From the NCBI RefSeq assembly GCF_030463535.1, contig NC_132894.1, positions 29,516,625 to 29,580,624 of the forward strand: a stretch of 64,000 bases of DNA, read 5' to 3'. Of this stretch, positions 35,778 through 45,419 are shown in pieces (the stretch's first letter is position 1; each line of letters opens with the position of its first letter). A program made the translations under genes and the position numbers. This DNA comes from Salminus brasiliensis (lineage: Eukaryota; Chordata; Actinopteri; Characiformes; Bryconidae). The notes below the pieces were generated by a model that was not told the origin of the DNA, ran no database searches, and saw nothing but the letters and a program-made list of their open reading frames with translations.

Positions 35778-37100
35778 TTCTTTTTTTTTTCAAAATAGAC
35801 CATTACCGTTAAACATTTTTTAAATAGACCATTACTATTAAACAGCGTCTGGTCGTGTTGTACTCAACGTCAATTTTAATGAGGCAACCACTAAAATGAG
35901 TTTAACTAAACCTGAAGTGAACACAGGGCTGAACTTTGGAAAAGATTTAAATGTTAATTTATTCAAATTATTCGCAGCAAGGTTTAGTTAAAAGGCTTAA
36001 GAAACAGACCCCTCAGCGCCGTATCTTGGCAAGTAGTTCAATGTAGAAAAACGTTTTTTTTTTTCTTCTCCAGAATGAAGCTCTGTAAGTGCTAGTCTTC
36101 AGTCTGTCCATTCAGAGATGTGACGCGGTGTTTAACGCTCTGCACTTCTTCTCTGCTCTGGGAAACTCATCACAGACGGAGTCCAAGCGAATCCAACTCT
36201 GATCCGCGCCACTGCTTGAACGCTGCTTTCCACACTGAACGTGTTCACAGCTGAGCACCGCGCTGCAGCGGAACGAAGGATTTACACAACGAATTTTGAG
36301 GGAGGTTGAAAACAAGCAAGCGCCCTGTGAAACGGTGCAGGTGGACGTTCAATAACACTACTATTCAGTAGTCGGACGTGAGGACTCAGCGAGTGTGATA
36401 AAGGCCTATTGGAAAATAGATTTTACAGTAAGCACTAGTTTGCAAGGTTGCTCTGGCAGGGTAGCACTTCAAGGAAACTGTATTTCCCAGTCAGACAAGT
36501 TAACTGGGACCAGTTAGATTTGTTTTTAAAGAAAAAATAATCAGCTACGCAAGACTTCCACCCTCCACATGCATGAAATAACGATACTGCACCAATTCCA
36601 ACTGAAACAGTCAGGGGGGGTGTGATCAAAAGTACTGGAGCTGTTTAACTTCTAATCTTTTACAAAAGAAGAGAACTACAACGAATCCGTAATTCTTACT
36701 GTTGAAGCTCAGCATTTCGATTCAGATCATCAGCGATCTTAAGAAGCTGATCCACAACCACTTTCATCTGAGGATCATCGCCTTCATCAGGTCTTCCCCC
36801 GAGGTCCTCCCGTCTCACATGCATGCCAGGGTTCTCAGTACTGATCCGCTGAATTACATAACTTCACGTGGAAAAAACATACCACACACAAACACACATT
36901 ACAGAGGAAGAGAGTGCAATATTATTAGCAGACTTTAAAGAATGTATATAAACCTGTGATCCATTTAAATACATAAATATGTAAAAAGGACACTGCTGTA
37001 CCTTCTTAGTGCTACTGCGCTTTGTTCGATGATCTGGTCATCAATCACATCTGAAAGAGAAAAGAAAGAAAATACATCAAATATCATAAAAAATAAATAA

Positions 37101-37171
<71 letters not shown>

Positions 37172-38565
37172 TACACCCACTCACCAATCACACACACCTA
37201 TTATAAATCCACAGGCACTAACATGGAGTTGTGCCCCTCTTCACTGCGATAACAGCTTCCACTTTTTTAGGAAGGCCTTTTACAGGATTTTGAAATGTGT
37301 CTGTGGGACGTCTTGCCCATTTATCCAGAAGAGCACTTGTGAGGCCAGACACTGATGCTGAACGGGACGGCCTGCCTCACAAACTCCATTCTACTTTATC
37401 CCAAAAGCCTGTCAGGCCTTCCACATCAAACTCACCAAACCATGCCTTTGTGCAGCGGGGCACAGACATGCTGGAACAGAAAAGGACAAAACATCCCACA
37501 AACGCTCTCAAAACTAAGGTACTAAGTTGACTTTTATTTGGTGTGGCAGTGATTTGTAAATCAAGGAGCCACTGCCATCACTGCCAAAGCGAGATTTCTT
37601 ATCCAGTGTGAATCAATAATCATCATTAGAGACGTCCTGGGGTACAGGTTACATTATCCAGTCTCCCAATGTACAAAAAAAAAAAAATCTCATTGGAACA
37701 GAATCTGCCTTCAGAGTGAGACTGTTAAGAGCCGGAGGTGTTTTTTCATCTGTGTATATATATTTGTATTTTATTTTTTTTTGCTTATATTTATATATTT
37801 TCATATTTTTATATTTTATTATTTAACTTAAATGTAACTTATTCTATTTTTTTTTTTCATTTTATTTTTCTTTTGCACTTTACTTCATTAAGTTAAGGTT
37901 TAGTTAAGTTTAAATGTAGATCTTTATTGTATAGCTTGATGTGGGCAGACTGTCATAAAAGCATTTCACTGCAAGTTATACTGTGTATGACTATGTATGT
38001 GACAAATAAAATTTGATTTGATTTGATTTGTGCATTTCACAACACAGGCTCTCTCTCAGTTAACCCACAGTCTAGCCTGTGCCAAGGGAGAAGAGCTAAG
38101 GGGCATTCCCAGTACATGGTCCTCATCTTGGAGTCAAGTCAAGTTATCTGGCTGACTGAGAAACCCTGCTTTGCGAAACACTCCTCAAGTAGGCCCAGGC
38201 CGAGCAGTGTCTGTGCGTGACGTCAGAGGAAATTCCTAAAAGGTGTTGTTTAGTTTTTTTGTGTTTTTAATTGATCGTCCCCGTCTGGCCCCACAGTTTG
38301 GAGGTCTAGCCACTCTGATCTAGCACAAGAGCATCTGAAATGTGTAATCCGCACAAACACAGACCCCCAGTCCTGACTTTCAAACGGGTTCGGCCAAGAC
38401 CTCAGTCCGTCCTGCCAGGCGGTGACGTCATAGCCCCCCAAGGCTCGCTAAGTGGAAAAGAAGAAAGAAAAGTTGACTCGGTGGATTTGTTGTCTTACCT
38501 TCCCCACCTGTCGCCCCTAATAGCTCACTGTCGTCCGTCCTCTCCGTGTCGTTGGGGTCTGCCAT
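29232..38565 (-). CDS. baxb: Bcl-2 family apoptosis effector, BAX/BAK type (baxb-like), six exons
   Basis: The coding sequence joins 38565-38499, 37050-37002, 36861-36700, 35630-35498, 33713-33609 and 29330-29232, 615 bp in all, giving 204 residues. All introns are GT-AG and all phases agree. The protein should be a multidomain pro-apoptotic effector that inserts in the mitochondrial outer membrane and forms pores after BH3-only activation. The BH3 is around residues 74-89 (L78, I81, A82, D83, D84, L85). BH1 is at about 117-128 ([12 protein letters not shown]), BH2 at 165-174 ([10 protein letters not shown]), and a hydrophobic tail anchor at 185-200 is followed by basic RRTR. The N-terminal segment RSYVIQR and DGINWGR recall BAK. 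The WIRQQGGW region and helix 6 recall BAX. I recognise the combination as the fish protein named baxb; whether it is truly orthologous to BAX or BAK is not settled here. Transcript support was not available. Confidence 0.93.
31515..32230. mobile_element. Tc1-like foldback element, copy 2
   Basis: The left arm about 31,526-31,800 and right arm about 32,010-32,225 are diverged reverse complements, and both match the arms at 8136-8990. The left arm again encodes an [11 protein letters not shown]...VKQQWQKSQ segment. The centre (31,850-31,945) matches the centre of copy 1 in reverse orientation. It lies in baxb intron 5. Confidence 0.6.
32620..33010. promoter_or_regulatory. Repeat-poor GC-richer block in baxb intron 5
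   Basis: About 390 bp without repeat signatures, GC-richer than the rest of the intron and with several CpGs (near 32,830-32,960). Intronic regulatory DNA is possible; conservation was not testable. No splice-flanked frame fits an alternative baxb exon. Confidence 0.3.
33519..33585. repeat. (CA)n microsatellite, about 33 units
   Basis: A pure CA run, read as (TG)n in the baxb transcript direction. It starts 23 nt downstream of the exon 5 donor. The long frames through it on both strands are dinucleotide artefacts. Confidence 0.97.
33609..33713 (-). CDS. baxb: baxb exon 5 (BH2)
   Basis: It is 105 bp, exactly 35 codons, phase 0 at both ends, residues 138-172. The acceptor is TCCCTCCTCAG and the donor TGG|GTAAGT. 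It encodes the central hairpin helices ([18 protein letters not shown]) and most of BH2 (WIRQQGGW). A (TG)n repeat in the sense strand starts 23 nt after the donor. Confidence 0.95.
33714..35497 (-). other. baxb: baxb intron 4 (1,784 bp)
   Basis: I see no coding or RNA feature. A poly-T run near 35,310-35,322 and generic AT-rich sequence are the only visible items. Confidence 0.8.
35498..35630 (-). CDS. baxb: baxb exon 4 (BH1)
   Basis: It is 133 bp and encodes residues 94-137 after completing His93. The acceptor is CTGTACAG and the donor AAG|GTAAAA, and it ends in phase 0. It holds helix 4 and BH1, with the family's NWGR signature at residues 120-123. Confidence 0.95.
35631..36699 (-). other. 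baxb: baxb intron 3 (1,069 bp)
   Basis: It contains an (ATT)n microsatellite at about 35,742-35,776 and no other clear repeat. The part at 36,110-36,400 is GC-richer with short open frames but no exon-like structure. Confidence 0.8.
36700..36861 (-). CDS. baxb: baxb exon 3 (BH3)
   Basis: It is 162 bp and encodes residues 40-92, with Ser39 split at its start and His93 split at its end. The acceptor CCACGTGAAG is fixed by phase: the tempting downstream CAG (TATGTAATTCAG) would break the frame. The donor is CA|GTAAGA. The exon includes an acidic loop (RPDEGDDPQ) and the whole BH3 motif ([13 protein letters not shown]). Confidence 0.92.
36862..37001 (-). other. baxb: baxb intron 2 (140 bp)
   Basis: A short intron bounded by GTACAG and CACGTGAAG. 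It contains nothing else of note. Confidence 0.88.
37002..37050 (-). CDS. baxb: baxb exon 2
   Basis: It is 49 bp and encodes [16 protein letters not shown] with split codons at both ends. The acceptor is TTTCTCTTTCAG and the donor AAG|GTACAG. This small exon gives helix 1, the BH4-like region. A (TA)n microsatellite lies about 50 bp upstream of the acceptor. Confidence 0.9.
37099..37162. repeat. (TA)n microsatellite
   Basis: About 64 bp of TA units with one ACA interruption near 37,113. It sits about 50 bp upstream of the baxb exon 2 acceptor in transcript direction. Confidence 0.95.
37185..37510. mobile_element. DNA transposon remnant common in fish
   Basis: It contains GGAGTTGTGCCCCTCTTCAC, ATAACAGCTTCCAC and GGAAGGCCTTTTACAGGATT followed by CCATTTATCCAGAAGAGC, a word order I recognise from an abundant teleost non-autonomous DNA element. 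The terminal inverted repeats are not both visible. The open frame here is not a host gene. Confidence 0.6.
37620..38033 (+). mobile_element. LINE 3' tail with (ATTTG)n end
   Basis: It ends in TGACAAATAAAATTTGATTT with the pentamer repeat, preceded by CATTTCACTGCAAGTTATAC. This is the usual end of 5'-truncated fish LINE copies. Only the untranslated tail is present, with a poly-T-rich, AT-rich body. Confidence 0.7.
38499..38565 (-). CDS. baxb: baxb exon 1 (coding part)
   Basis: It encodes residues 1-22 (from [16 protein letters not shown]) and the first base of codon 23. The ATG at 38,565-38,563 sits in TGATCATGGC. The donor is AAG|GTAAGA at 38,498. A second possible donor, CAG|GTGGGG, lies 9 nt upstream in the same phase and would remove Gly-Gly-Glu. 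Confidence 0.9.
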
Positions 38566-38960
38566 GATCACCGTCTACAGCGAAGTTCTCGGGAAGCCGG
38601 ACGGCGCTACTTTACGCTAGCTAGCAGCTAGCGCGCTAGCCACCCAGCTCCGGAGCTACCCGCTGAGGAGCGCGAGCCTGCCGGGGCTGATTTCGGACTG
38701 CTGACAAACCCACGAAGAAAGTAGACCGTCCGGACAGTCGTGGCTACATACGGCCTCTCCCTCGGTGCACCATTAGACCCGCTGGGAGGGAAAGCCGAGA
38801 CTACGCTGGAAGTGACCGGGGAGCTCCAAGCCGCGGAGTCTGCGGTGGAGGAAGTAGCTGAGTGCGCTGCGCTGAGTCTGCGCAGAGGTGCCGAGGGCTG
38901 AGGTGTGAAAAAGGTCCCCGAAAGATGAGGTTCATTCCCACTCTCACACGCGACCTTCAG
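38566..38960 (-). promoter_or_regulatory. baxb: GC-rich baxb 5' UTR and promoter region
   Basis: The sequence just upstream of the baxb ATG changes to GC-rich with many CpGs (for example around 38,600-38,690 and 38,780-38,880) and has no TATA box at a convincing place. This is the usual form of a broad vertebrate housekeeping-type promoter. The start site is not determined. A direct repeat of GCTAGC words lies at 38,617-38,640. Confidence 0.6.
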
Positions 38961-39340
38961 AAAAAGGGAGGCAAATGAACTGAGGACATGTGATGTGTAA
39001 AGTTTCTAATGAGCTGGTAGCTGTTTTATTTGTGTTGTTATTGCAGTTAGTTAGTTAGTTAGTGTTGTTGCTGCTGCATAATTTTGCAGGGATAATGTGT
39101 ATATGTGTACGTCACTGTTAAAATAAGTAAATAAATTAATTAAATAAATAAATAAATAACATAACAATTAGCTAATTTGCGTGTAAAGGATAAGGTAATT
39201 TCTAAATAAACGGCGCCCCCAGCGTATATAATATATAACAAATAATAATAAATTTATAAAATGTATTTTTGTTATTTTAGGTTTTTTTTTAATGATATAT
39301 TAAATGATATATTATTAATTATATTAGTATATTAGTATTC
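38961..39340. other. AT-rich spacer
   Basis: It has AATAAATAAATAAAT runs and a TTAG repeat near 39,045-39,062. No gene feature. Confidence 0.6.
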
Positions 39341-39366
39341 TCGCTAAGGATCACTCCGCCCACCTC

Positions 39367-39380
39367 GTTACTATAGCAAC
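39367..39380. promoter_or_regulatory. RFX-type X-box
   Basis: GTTACTATAGCAAC is an imperfect palindrome with the half-site spacing of X-boxes bound by RFX factors, which are found at ciliary gene promoters. It lies about 0.8 kb upstream of the baxb ATG and about 0.65 kb upstream of the small plus-strand frame at 40,020. A single match of this type also occurs by chance or in repeats. Confidence 0.4.
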
Positions 39381-39394
39381 CAGTGTAGCTCCGT

Positions 39395-40000
39395 CTGTCC
39401 GTCTGTTAGAAGCGGTCCTGGCTCTCCTGCCGGATCACAGATCCGATCCGATTCCAAATCAGGATCAAATAAAAGCGGATTTGTCTGCAGTGTGAAAACA
39501 CCCGAGACACGATGTGCGGATTCACTTAGCCTAGACTGCAGCAAAGACTACAGCTGACGGTGGGGTTTATTTTTCAGCAAATACAAAAAAGTTAGCTAAT
39601 AAAAAAAAGTAAAAAATATATATATATATATTTGAAACTATATTTAATTATATTAATAAAAAAAAACATTATATAACAAGTATTATATATAGAGAGAGAT
39701 ATATACATCATCTATAATATAAATTTCTAGCTATAATTATAATAACAAATAATTAAAACATTTAACTGCTGCCCATGTTTATGTCGTTATTGCAACTGGA
39801 CATCTGGTCAAAGAACAATAGCTACAATAATAAATAACACATACAAAAATAAATAATATATAACACAACATTACCGTGAAATATTATACAAAAATATAGG
39901 ATTGGCCTAGCTACTTATACTAGCGGTTGTTCTTGTAAATATAAATGATTATAATATTAACGTTTATGTATTAAAACTAGCTTCTTTGTTGTATATGTTT
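39395..40000. other. Spacer with partial repeat, AT-rich
   Basis: Around 39,430-39,520 are words (ATCCGATCCGATTCC, GCAGTGTGAAAACAC) similar to the foldback family at 400-1180. The rest is AT-rich with ATATAT runs. It could contain the 5' UTR and intron of a plus-strand gene. Confidence 0.35.
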
Positions 40001-40019
40001 TTAGCCAGCTAGCAAAATC

Positions 40020-40130
40020 ATGGAGCAAACTGAAGCTCTGACCATGCCTGGCTATCAGTTCGTCAGCTGTTTCCTGACGGAGGCCTCAAACCCCCTCTTC
40101 TACCAGCAGGTGTCGCTGTTGGTTCACTAA
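40020..40130 (+). CDS. Possible first coding exon or 36-codon small frame, unknown
   Basis: ATG at 40,020-40,022 has a strong context (AAAATCATGG) and follows a TTTTTAG acceptor-like site at 40,003 with an in-frame stop upstream. The peptide begins MEQTEALTMPGYQFVSCF and continues TEASNPLFYQQ. It either ends at TAA (40,128-40,130) or is cut by a possible donor CAG|GTGTCG at 40,110. Preceded by an X-box, it could begin a ciliary gene running rightward, but no convincing next exon was found and I recognise no family. Chance is a real alternative. Confidence 0.22.
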   Translation: MEQTEALTMPGYQFVSCFLTEASNPLFYQQVSLLVH

Positions 40131-40720
40131 AGATAAAAAGCCTATATGGTTGTATGGACTCGTGTCTTTATTAAAAGTCTTCTACTAAAAGTCTACCACA
40201 CACACACACACACACACTCTGTACACACGTGTATACCCTGGCATGATCATATAAGTAGTGTACTGATAGCCTGTCCTCACACAGCATGAATCCAGGTGCA
40301 TTAGGATCTGATGTCAGTGGTAATGTCACGGTGGTAATAGCCGTGCTAACCGTACTCTATAGGCCTCTCTGATACAGCACAAAAGACTGTTTTATGCACT
40401 TATCATATGTCCTGCTGTTCTGTTGACACATATACCTTAAACAGTCCCAACCCTTAAGCCTTCATACCCTTTCACACAACTCCTGGCTGACCTGCCTAAC
40501 TGGTTATACTGTAACTTAGCCAAGACACAATCATGTTCAGTTACACATCCCATTGCAGGGTAGGCCTGTTCTGTCCGAACTGAACCCCTCTGACAGGAAA
40601 ATGGAGTGTTGAAGATGGGCAGTTCCTGGGAGGAAAGAGTTCCAGGTAAAGATTACAAAGATGATAAATGCAGCTTATCTTGAAACAGTAAACAGACAAA
40701 CTGCACAGCACTATACAAAT
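40131..40720. other. Unassigned stretch with short CA microsatellite
   Basis: A (CA)n of about ten units lies at 40,197-40,217. Nothing else is supported. Confidence 0.5.
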
Positions 40721-40721
40721 T

Positions 40722-40949
40722 TACATTTACATTTACGGCATTTAGCTGACGCTCTTATCCAGAGCGACTTACAGGGTGACTTGTATTACAGAGGTGGGTC
40801 AATGTAGTGTTAGGAGTCTTGCCCAGGGACTCTTATTGGTGTAGCGCAGCATACGGTCACCCAGACTAGGAATCGAACCCTGGACTCCCACATGGTGTAA
40901 TAGCGCACTGGCAGCTAGTGGTTTTATCTGTTGCGCCACACCAACCACT
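40722..40949 (-). mobile_element. tRNA-derived SINE (family A), minus
   Basis: The reverse complement starts GTGGTTGGTGTGGCGCAACA, has the B box GGTTCGATTCC (40,879-40,869), and ends with CTCTGGATAAGAGCGTCAGC and AAATGTAAATG. It is essentially full length and matches the copy at 62,238-62,470 closely. Confidence 0.88.
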
Positions 40950-41054
40950 GTGGACAAATGTGGACATAGTCATCGTCCTAGACTTCTTTTATAATGTCAG
41001 ACCTCAGTCAGGCCTAAATTCTCTGTATTGTTCTGTAGAGTGGGCTTCCCAGTC

Positions 41055-41290
41055 CACTCTAAAAAATAAAGGTGCTGCCACAGGGTCACAGGGTCAGAGC
41101 GATGCCATAGTAGAGCCACTTTAGTTTAGGTTCCTTTTTTGTAATAGAGATGTGACCTTCATATTGATTTGCATTTGGGTCTTTTAAAGGTTCTTCACAC
41201 TCACGCTCACAGTCTCTGTGACAAACACGGCTCTTCATGAAACTAAAAGTGGTTCTTCTATGGAACCCTTTGTAGCACTTTTATTTTTAA
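41055..41290. repeat. Dispersed GGTTCT-type repeat
   Basis: It contains AAAAAATAAAGGTGCTGCC, TTTGTAATAGAGATGTGACC, TCTTTTAAAGGTTCTTCACA and GTGGTTCTTCTATGGAACCC. Its start matches 52,645-52,735, showing a common family. Confidence 0.6.
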
Positions 41291-41304
41291 GCAAACTTAT
41301 GTAT

Positions 41305-41775
41305 GTCAGTCAAGGTCAGCAAGGCAAGTCAAGAGGCTATTATTGTCATTTCCGCTTTGTACAATTACACAGTGAAATGAAATTAGTGAAATTAATGAAA
41401 TATTTTTTTTCCAGAACAAGGGTGCAACATGGAACAAAATGAGAACCAAAACCAGTACAAGGCAGACTGCAGAAAGTGCAATGTGCAAGACAAAAAATAC
41501 AATAAATACAATAAATACAATAAATAGGATTCAATTCTGAGGTATTGAATGTAAGGTGCACACAGATCCCTTCTGTCTTTGTATATTCTGTATTTTGTGT
41601 ATATTTTGTATTTATTTAATTTAATTTTTTATATAACTTTATTTTAATATGTTTAGTATGCATATAGTTTTGTCCTCCTGTAGAGTATCAACCTGAGCCT
41701 CACCACAAGCATTTCAATGCATAAATGTTCTGACATTTTGTGCAAATGACAAATAAACTTGAAACTTGAAAACTT
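41305..41775 (+). mobile_element. LINE-derived 3' sequence, two tails
   Basis: The first part (41,305-41,530) carries AAGGTGCAACATGG-like words and an (AATAC)-like repeat ATACAATAAATACAATAAA. The second (41,570-41,775) ends in AAATGACAAATAAACTTGAA with repeated ACTTGAA units, a typical LINE end in fish. No reverse transcriptase frame remains. Confidence 0.5.
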
Positions 41776-41779
41776 GAAA

Positions 41780-43795
41780 CTATAAATTTAACATGCTGTG
41801 ATATTATATGCAGACAGCTTAAAATGCACATGTAACATGAAACACAGCAGGTATCGAGGTGGTAAAGTACGGACTATATAAATATGATAAATAGGATGCA
41901 GACAGGTTAAAATGCTATGGTTCGTGGGGGTGGGGAAGGGATTCTTTCACATTAAAAAAGAAACTCACAAAAAGTCCCATATATCTCTAAACTCTTTCAG
42001 TTTTCTTTAAGCTATTTGTTGTTTAATGTCATTCCTTCTCTGCCCCTGTGATAGTCGATAGACCAGGAGCATCTTCCTCTTTCCAGAAAGTAGCTGTTAC
42101 ACGTGTAGCTTTAGTAGTTGTTCTTTTTGTATTGCATAATCTGGGAAGATTAAAAATGCACAATATAGGGTTAATCCAGGGTTTTTACAGGGTCACTTAA
42201 TGCAAGCATCTGAAATGATTGGGTTACAGTGATCATCTGCATCATCTAGACGGAGTTATGTACATCTTCCACCAGCTACTTATTCTGAAGAAGTTTCAGA
42301 TTTCAGAAATTTGCCCCCTCCTTCTGTCTACCAGGCCTGAAGTCATTTCTGGACCATAAAGAATGGATACCTCACTGTGATTGATCTAGAGTTGCTTTTG
42401 CTGATGGAGATAGTGTCAGTATGTCAACAATGTGGCGTCTCAAAAGAATAAAGAATCTTACTTTAAGATTAAAAACACGTTCTTCAATTGATAAGAAGTT
42501 TTCCCTTCTTAGAAAGGTATAAAGGTCAGACACAGACAAACAGAGAGTCCCATACTAAACAGCTCGGTACCTATAAATGATCAAATATACAGTTAAATGA
42601 ATTTATTAATGTCCAAGATTCTGGCGTGAAATAAAGCAATGTGCCGTGTATTAGTGCTGCCCAGGCCTCCTGGGCCTTAGACAGTGTAGGTAAAGTATGC
42701 AGCGCCTCGACCTACGATGTTTGTTGTTCTTTATGAAGCGCGTGACAGTTTGAGAACATTAAACAGGGAAGTGGGTTTTGGGTGGAGAGGTACTGACTAA
42801 AATATAGGAACATTAAGACAGAACAGACAGTTTTAATTATTGAGTTTTCCAGTCAAATATATGGGCAACTTGTTTGATTTAATACTGAATCTACAAGCAA
42901 ATAGCATGGCCTGACACGTTACCTTTGAAAACCTTATATAAAACCTTTAATATGTTTGAATATACATGTTTTTAAAACTCAAAAATAAGACTTTCACTTT
43001 CCTGTGCATCCAGCGACATCTAGATTAGGCTTCCCACACTTTTGCTCACCTGTTCAATGTTTCTAGCAGACGCTGCTTTGTTTGATTATTAAGAAACACA
43101 GGTGTAAAGCTGTTTTCACACTGAACGAAGGAAATTCACCGCTGTGCTTTTAAACACATAATTTTTTTTCAATGGGATGTGCAGCCCAGGCTAAACAGAG
43201 TCCAGCAGTAAGCACAGCGGTAAACAGAGTCCGCCACAGCAGGCCATATAAATTTTGAATGCTTTTAACTGTTGAGTCTCAGCGTGATCAATAAGAGAGC
43301 AGTGGGTGTGTCTGGTAGATCCTTCCAACATTGAGAAAAAGGCTGGTTTTAGCAGTTTCTGAACACATGTTGTACAAAACCAGTCTGAAAACCTATCACA
43401 AGAGGTTTAGCATGGGAGCAAGGGTTGGCCCAAGCTGGTCTTCCAGGTTTGCAGTTACCAGCGTTGAAACTAGCTAAGACTGGCTAAGCCTCTGAGATAA
43501 CCTTCCAAGCTGACATGCTGTCTCCAGCTAGCCAGAACACATTTGCAGACCCTCCCTCCCTCGTTCGCTCGTACTCTGCGTTCATTCCATCCGTTTTTGT
43601 TCTCTCGCTCCCTTAAAGCTTACGGATATAGAGGGAACGGAGCAGGAGCAATGGAAATCGTGAGGGCAGTGTAGCCCATATGGACACAGCGAAGAAGAAA
43701 CTCTGGTAGGACAGAAACTTATAACGGAAAGTTTTTCTGGGTAGGTGTAGCAGGTGTGTTGGAGCCCTTAGTTTCCCACCCCTGGATTGGTACAG
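41780..43795. other. No supported feature
   Basis: A mixed stretch of about 2 kb. I find no exon with good splice sites, no clear SINE and no long inverted repeat. Around 43,740-43,790 is a short match to the end of the foldback MITE family (GCAGGTGTGTTGGAGCCC). Confidence 0.4.
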
Positions 43796-43799
43796 TATG

Positions 43800-43940
43800 T
43801 ACAGTCTAATGCAAAAGCTTGGGCACGCCGGTCAAATTACGTGTTGTTGCTTTTCAAAGTGTAAATAAGGTCATCTCCTCTACAGGACACACATTCAAAC
43901 ACATATGAAAGCAACAATAATGATGTTTATTTGCTAAAAA
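43800..43940. mobile_element. DNA-transposon end fragment
   Basis: CTAATGCAAAAGCTTGGGCA is the recognisable start of a common fish mariner/Tc1-type terminal region. Only about 140 bp remain before an A-run and the following SINE. Confidence 0.45.
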
Positions 43941-43962
43941 AAAAAACAGAAGACTAAGGTGC

Positions 43963-44290
43963 TGCCCCTATGACCCCAGGATCACCGGTTTGAATCCCAG
44001 GCCTGCCATCAGCAGCCGGAGCCCAGGAGAGCAAAAATGTCCTTGCTCTCTCCAGGTGAGTAGATGTCTCTCTCTCTCCACTTGTCTCACACCACTTTTG
44101 TGTGATGCTGGCCTGCACAGGCATCTGCTAACCGATGCATCCAAGTGTGTTGGAGTCTGTGTGTGATTTGCAGCACTTGTAAAAGAGAAGGTGGCTGGTT
44201 GTGCATGTGTCAGTCCGCACCCTACCAGTGTCAGGAGCATAACATGTAATGGGGGAGAGTATTAACGAGTAACATGGCTAACTGGGGAGG
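43963..44290 (+). mobile_element. SINE (family C)
   Basis: A tRNA-like head with the B-box-like CCGGTTTGAATCCCAGG is followed by GCCTGCCATCAGCAGCCGGAG, GGCTGGTTGTGCATGTGTCA, GGAGCATAACATGTAATGG and a tail GGACAATTGGGTAAAAAA. It is related to the copies at 58,112-58,425 (plus) and to minus fragments near 27,755 and 28,430. Confidence 0.75.
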
Positions 44291-44344
44291 ACAATTGGGT
44301 AAAAAAAAAAGCTGTCCACAAACTTTTTAAAAATTATTTTTACC

Positions 44345-45415
44345 CAATTGTAGAACAACAGATTCTCCAAAGTAGCCCCTGTTAACCTTGATAGATCTTT
44401 ACACATTCATGCCACCTCCTCAGGCTTTTCAACAGGTTTGAAAAAGATTCCCCAACTGCTTCTTCTAAAAATGTCCTATAGTTCGCAATGTCTTTTAAAT
44501 GCAATACAAAAAATGTATAATCCTCAATCAAGGAATGGAATGCACTGACATTTGAGTCACTCTAATTAAAGACACCGTAATTAGCAGTATATCAAGCAAA
44601 CACCCATACTGTGGTGTTCTCAGGCAGGTCCAGACCCGCTACCATCTTACACAACCTACTGTCAGCACACACACACACACGCCTGGGAGATTCAACTGAT
44701 CTTCTTGTTCGTCTTTTAGTTCCAGGTTTGTTACTAAACAACCTCCCAACAACAATTATGTAACTGTCTTTTTGTGTGTAGCTGTTTTCATGGAACTGAA
44801 TCGAGTGGCTGGTTGAAGACAGCAACGTGATTGTCATATAACACAGAAGGCCAGAAGGTCACTGATGCCCTATCACATCTGTTACTCCTTTTCCGTGACT
44901 CTCGGGGGTAAAAAAAAAAAGAAAAACTCCCTCCCCACACACAGGAAGTCCTCTCAAACCCCCTCCTCCTCCTCTAAAAGCAGTCCCACCACAAGCAGTC
45001 TGGTGGAGGCCTGGTCCTGAGGTCACCCTCACCAAAACCGTCAAGAGAAGCTATTATAGTAACACACTGTTGGTCAGAAGCTTGGGATTGCCTTTAAGCA
45101 ATACCATAGAAGAACCACTGCTGGTTCCATGAAGATCCATGTTCTACAAGATCTATGGGTGTATGGGTGTTTCATCAAGGGACCAACACGTCTTCACACT
45201 CATACAGCTCTTTTAACAACACAGGGTATCAGGATATATTTGCATGTGTGATCCATGTAAAGGTGTTTTGAAGGATATCCTGCATATTAAATGGGATCAT
45301 TTACAACATTGCATTATCCCTTACAACATGGTGGGTCCGAAAGGATATTGGAGATGATCAGGAAGCTCCTACTGAGAAATGGAAGTGATCAACATTTGAT
45401 TAAATCAAACTGTTA
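44345..45415. other. Unassigned stretch with repeat fragments
   Basis: A small GGTTCT-type fragment lies at 45,090-45,150. The remainder shows no gene. Confidence 0.4.
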
Positions 45416-45419
45416 AAGC

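Larger units (their letters stand above)
37051..38498 (-). other. baxb: baxb intron 1 (1,448 bp)
   Basis: It holds a (TA)n tract, a DNA-transposon remnant and a LINE 3' tail, listed separately. Little unique sequence remains except about 38,040-38,480. Confidence 0.85.

Noticed and set aside
36840..36862. Acceptor TATGTAATTCAG for baxb exon 3
   Set aside because: It is a better-looking CAG but puts the exon out of frame with exon 2; the upstream GTGAAG acceptor restores phase and adds the family-like SYVIQR segment.
37297..37530. 77-codon plus frame in baxb intron 1
   Set aside because: It lies within a common fish DNA-transposon remnant.
38980..38995. p53 response element near the baxb promoter (GGACATGTGA)
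   Set aside because: Only one half-site with mismatches to the expected pattern and no second half-site next to it.
40722..40949. tRNA gene on minus
   Set aside because: Same SINE family as at 62,238, with the same non-tRNA body and tail.
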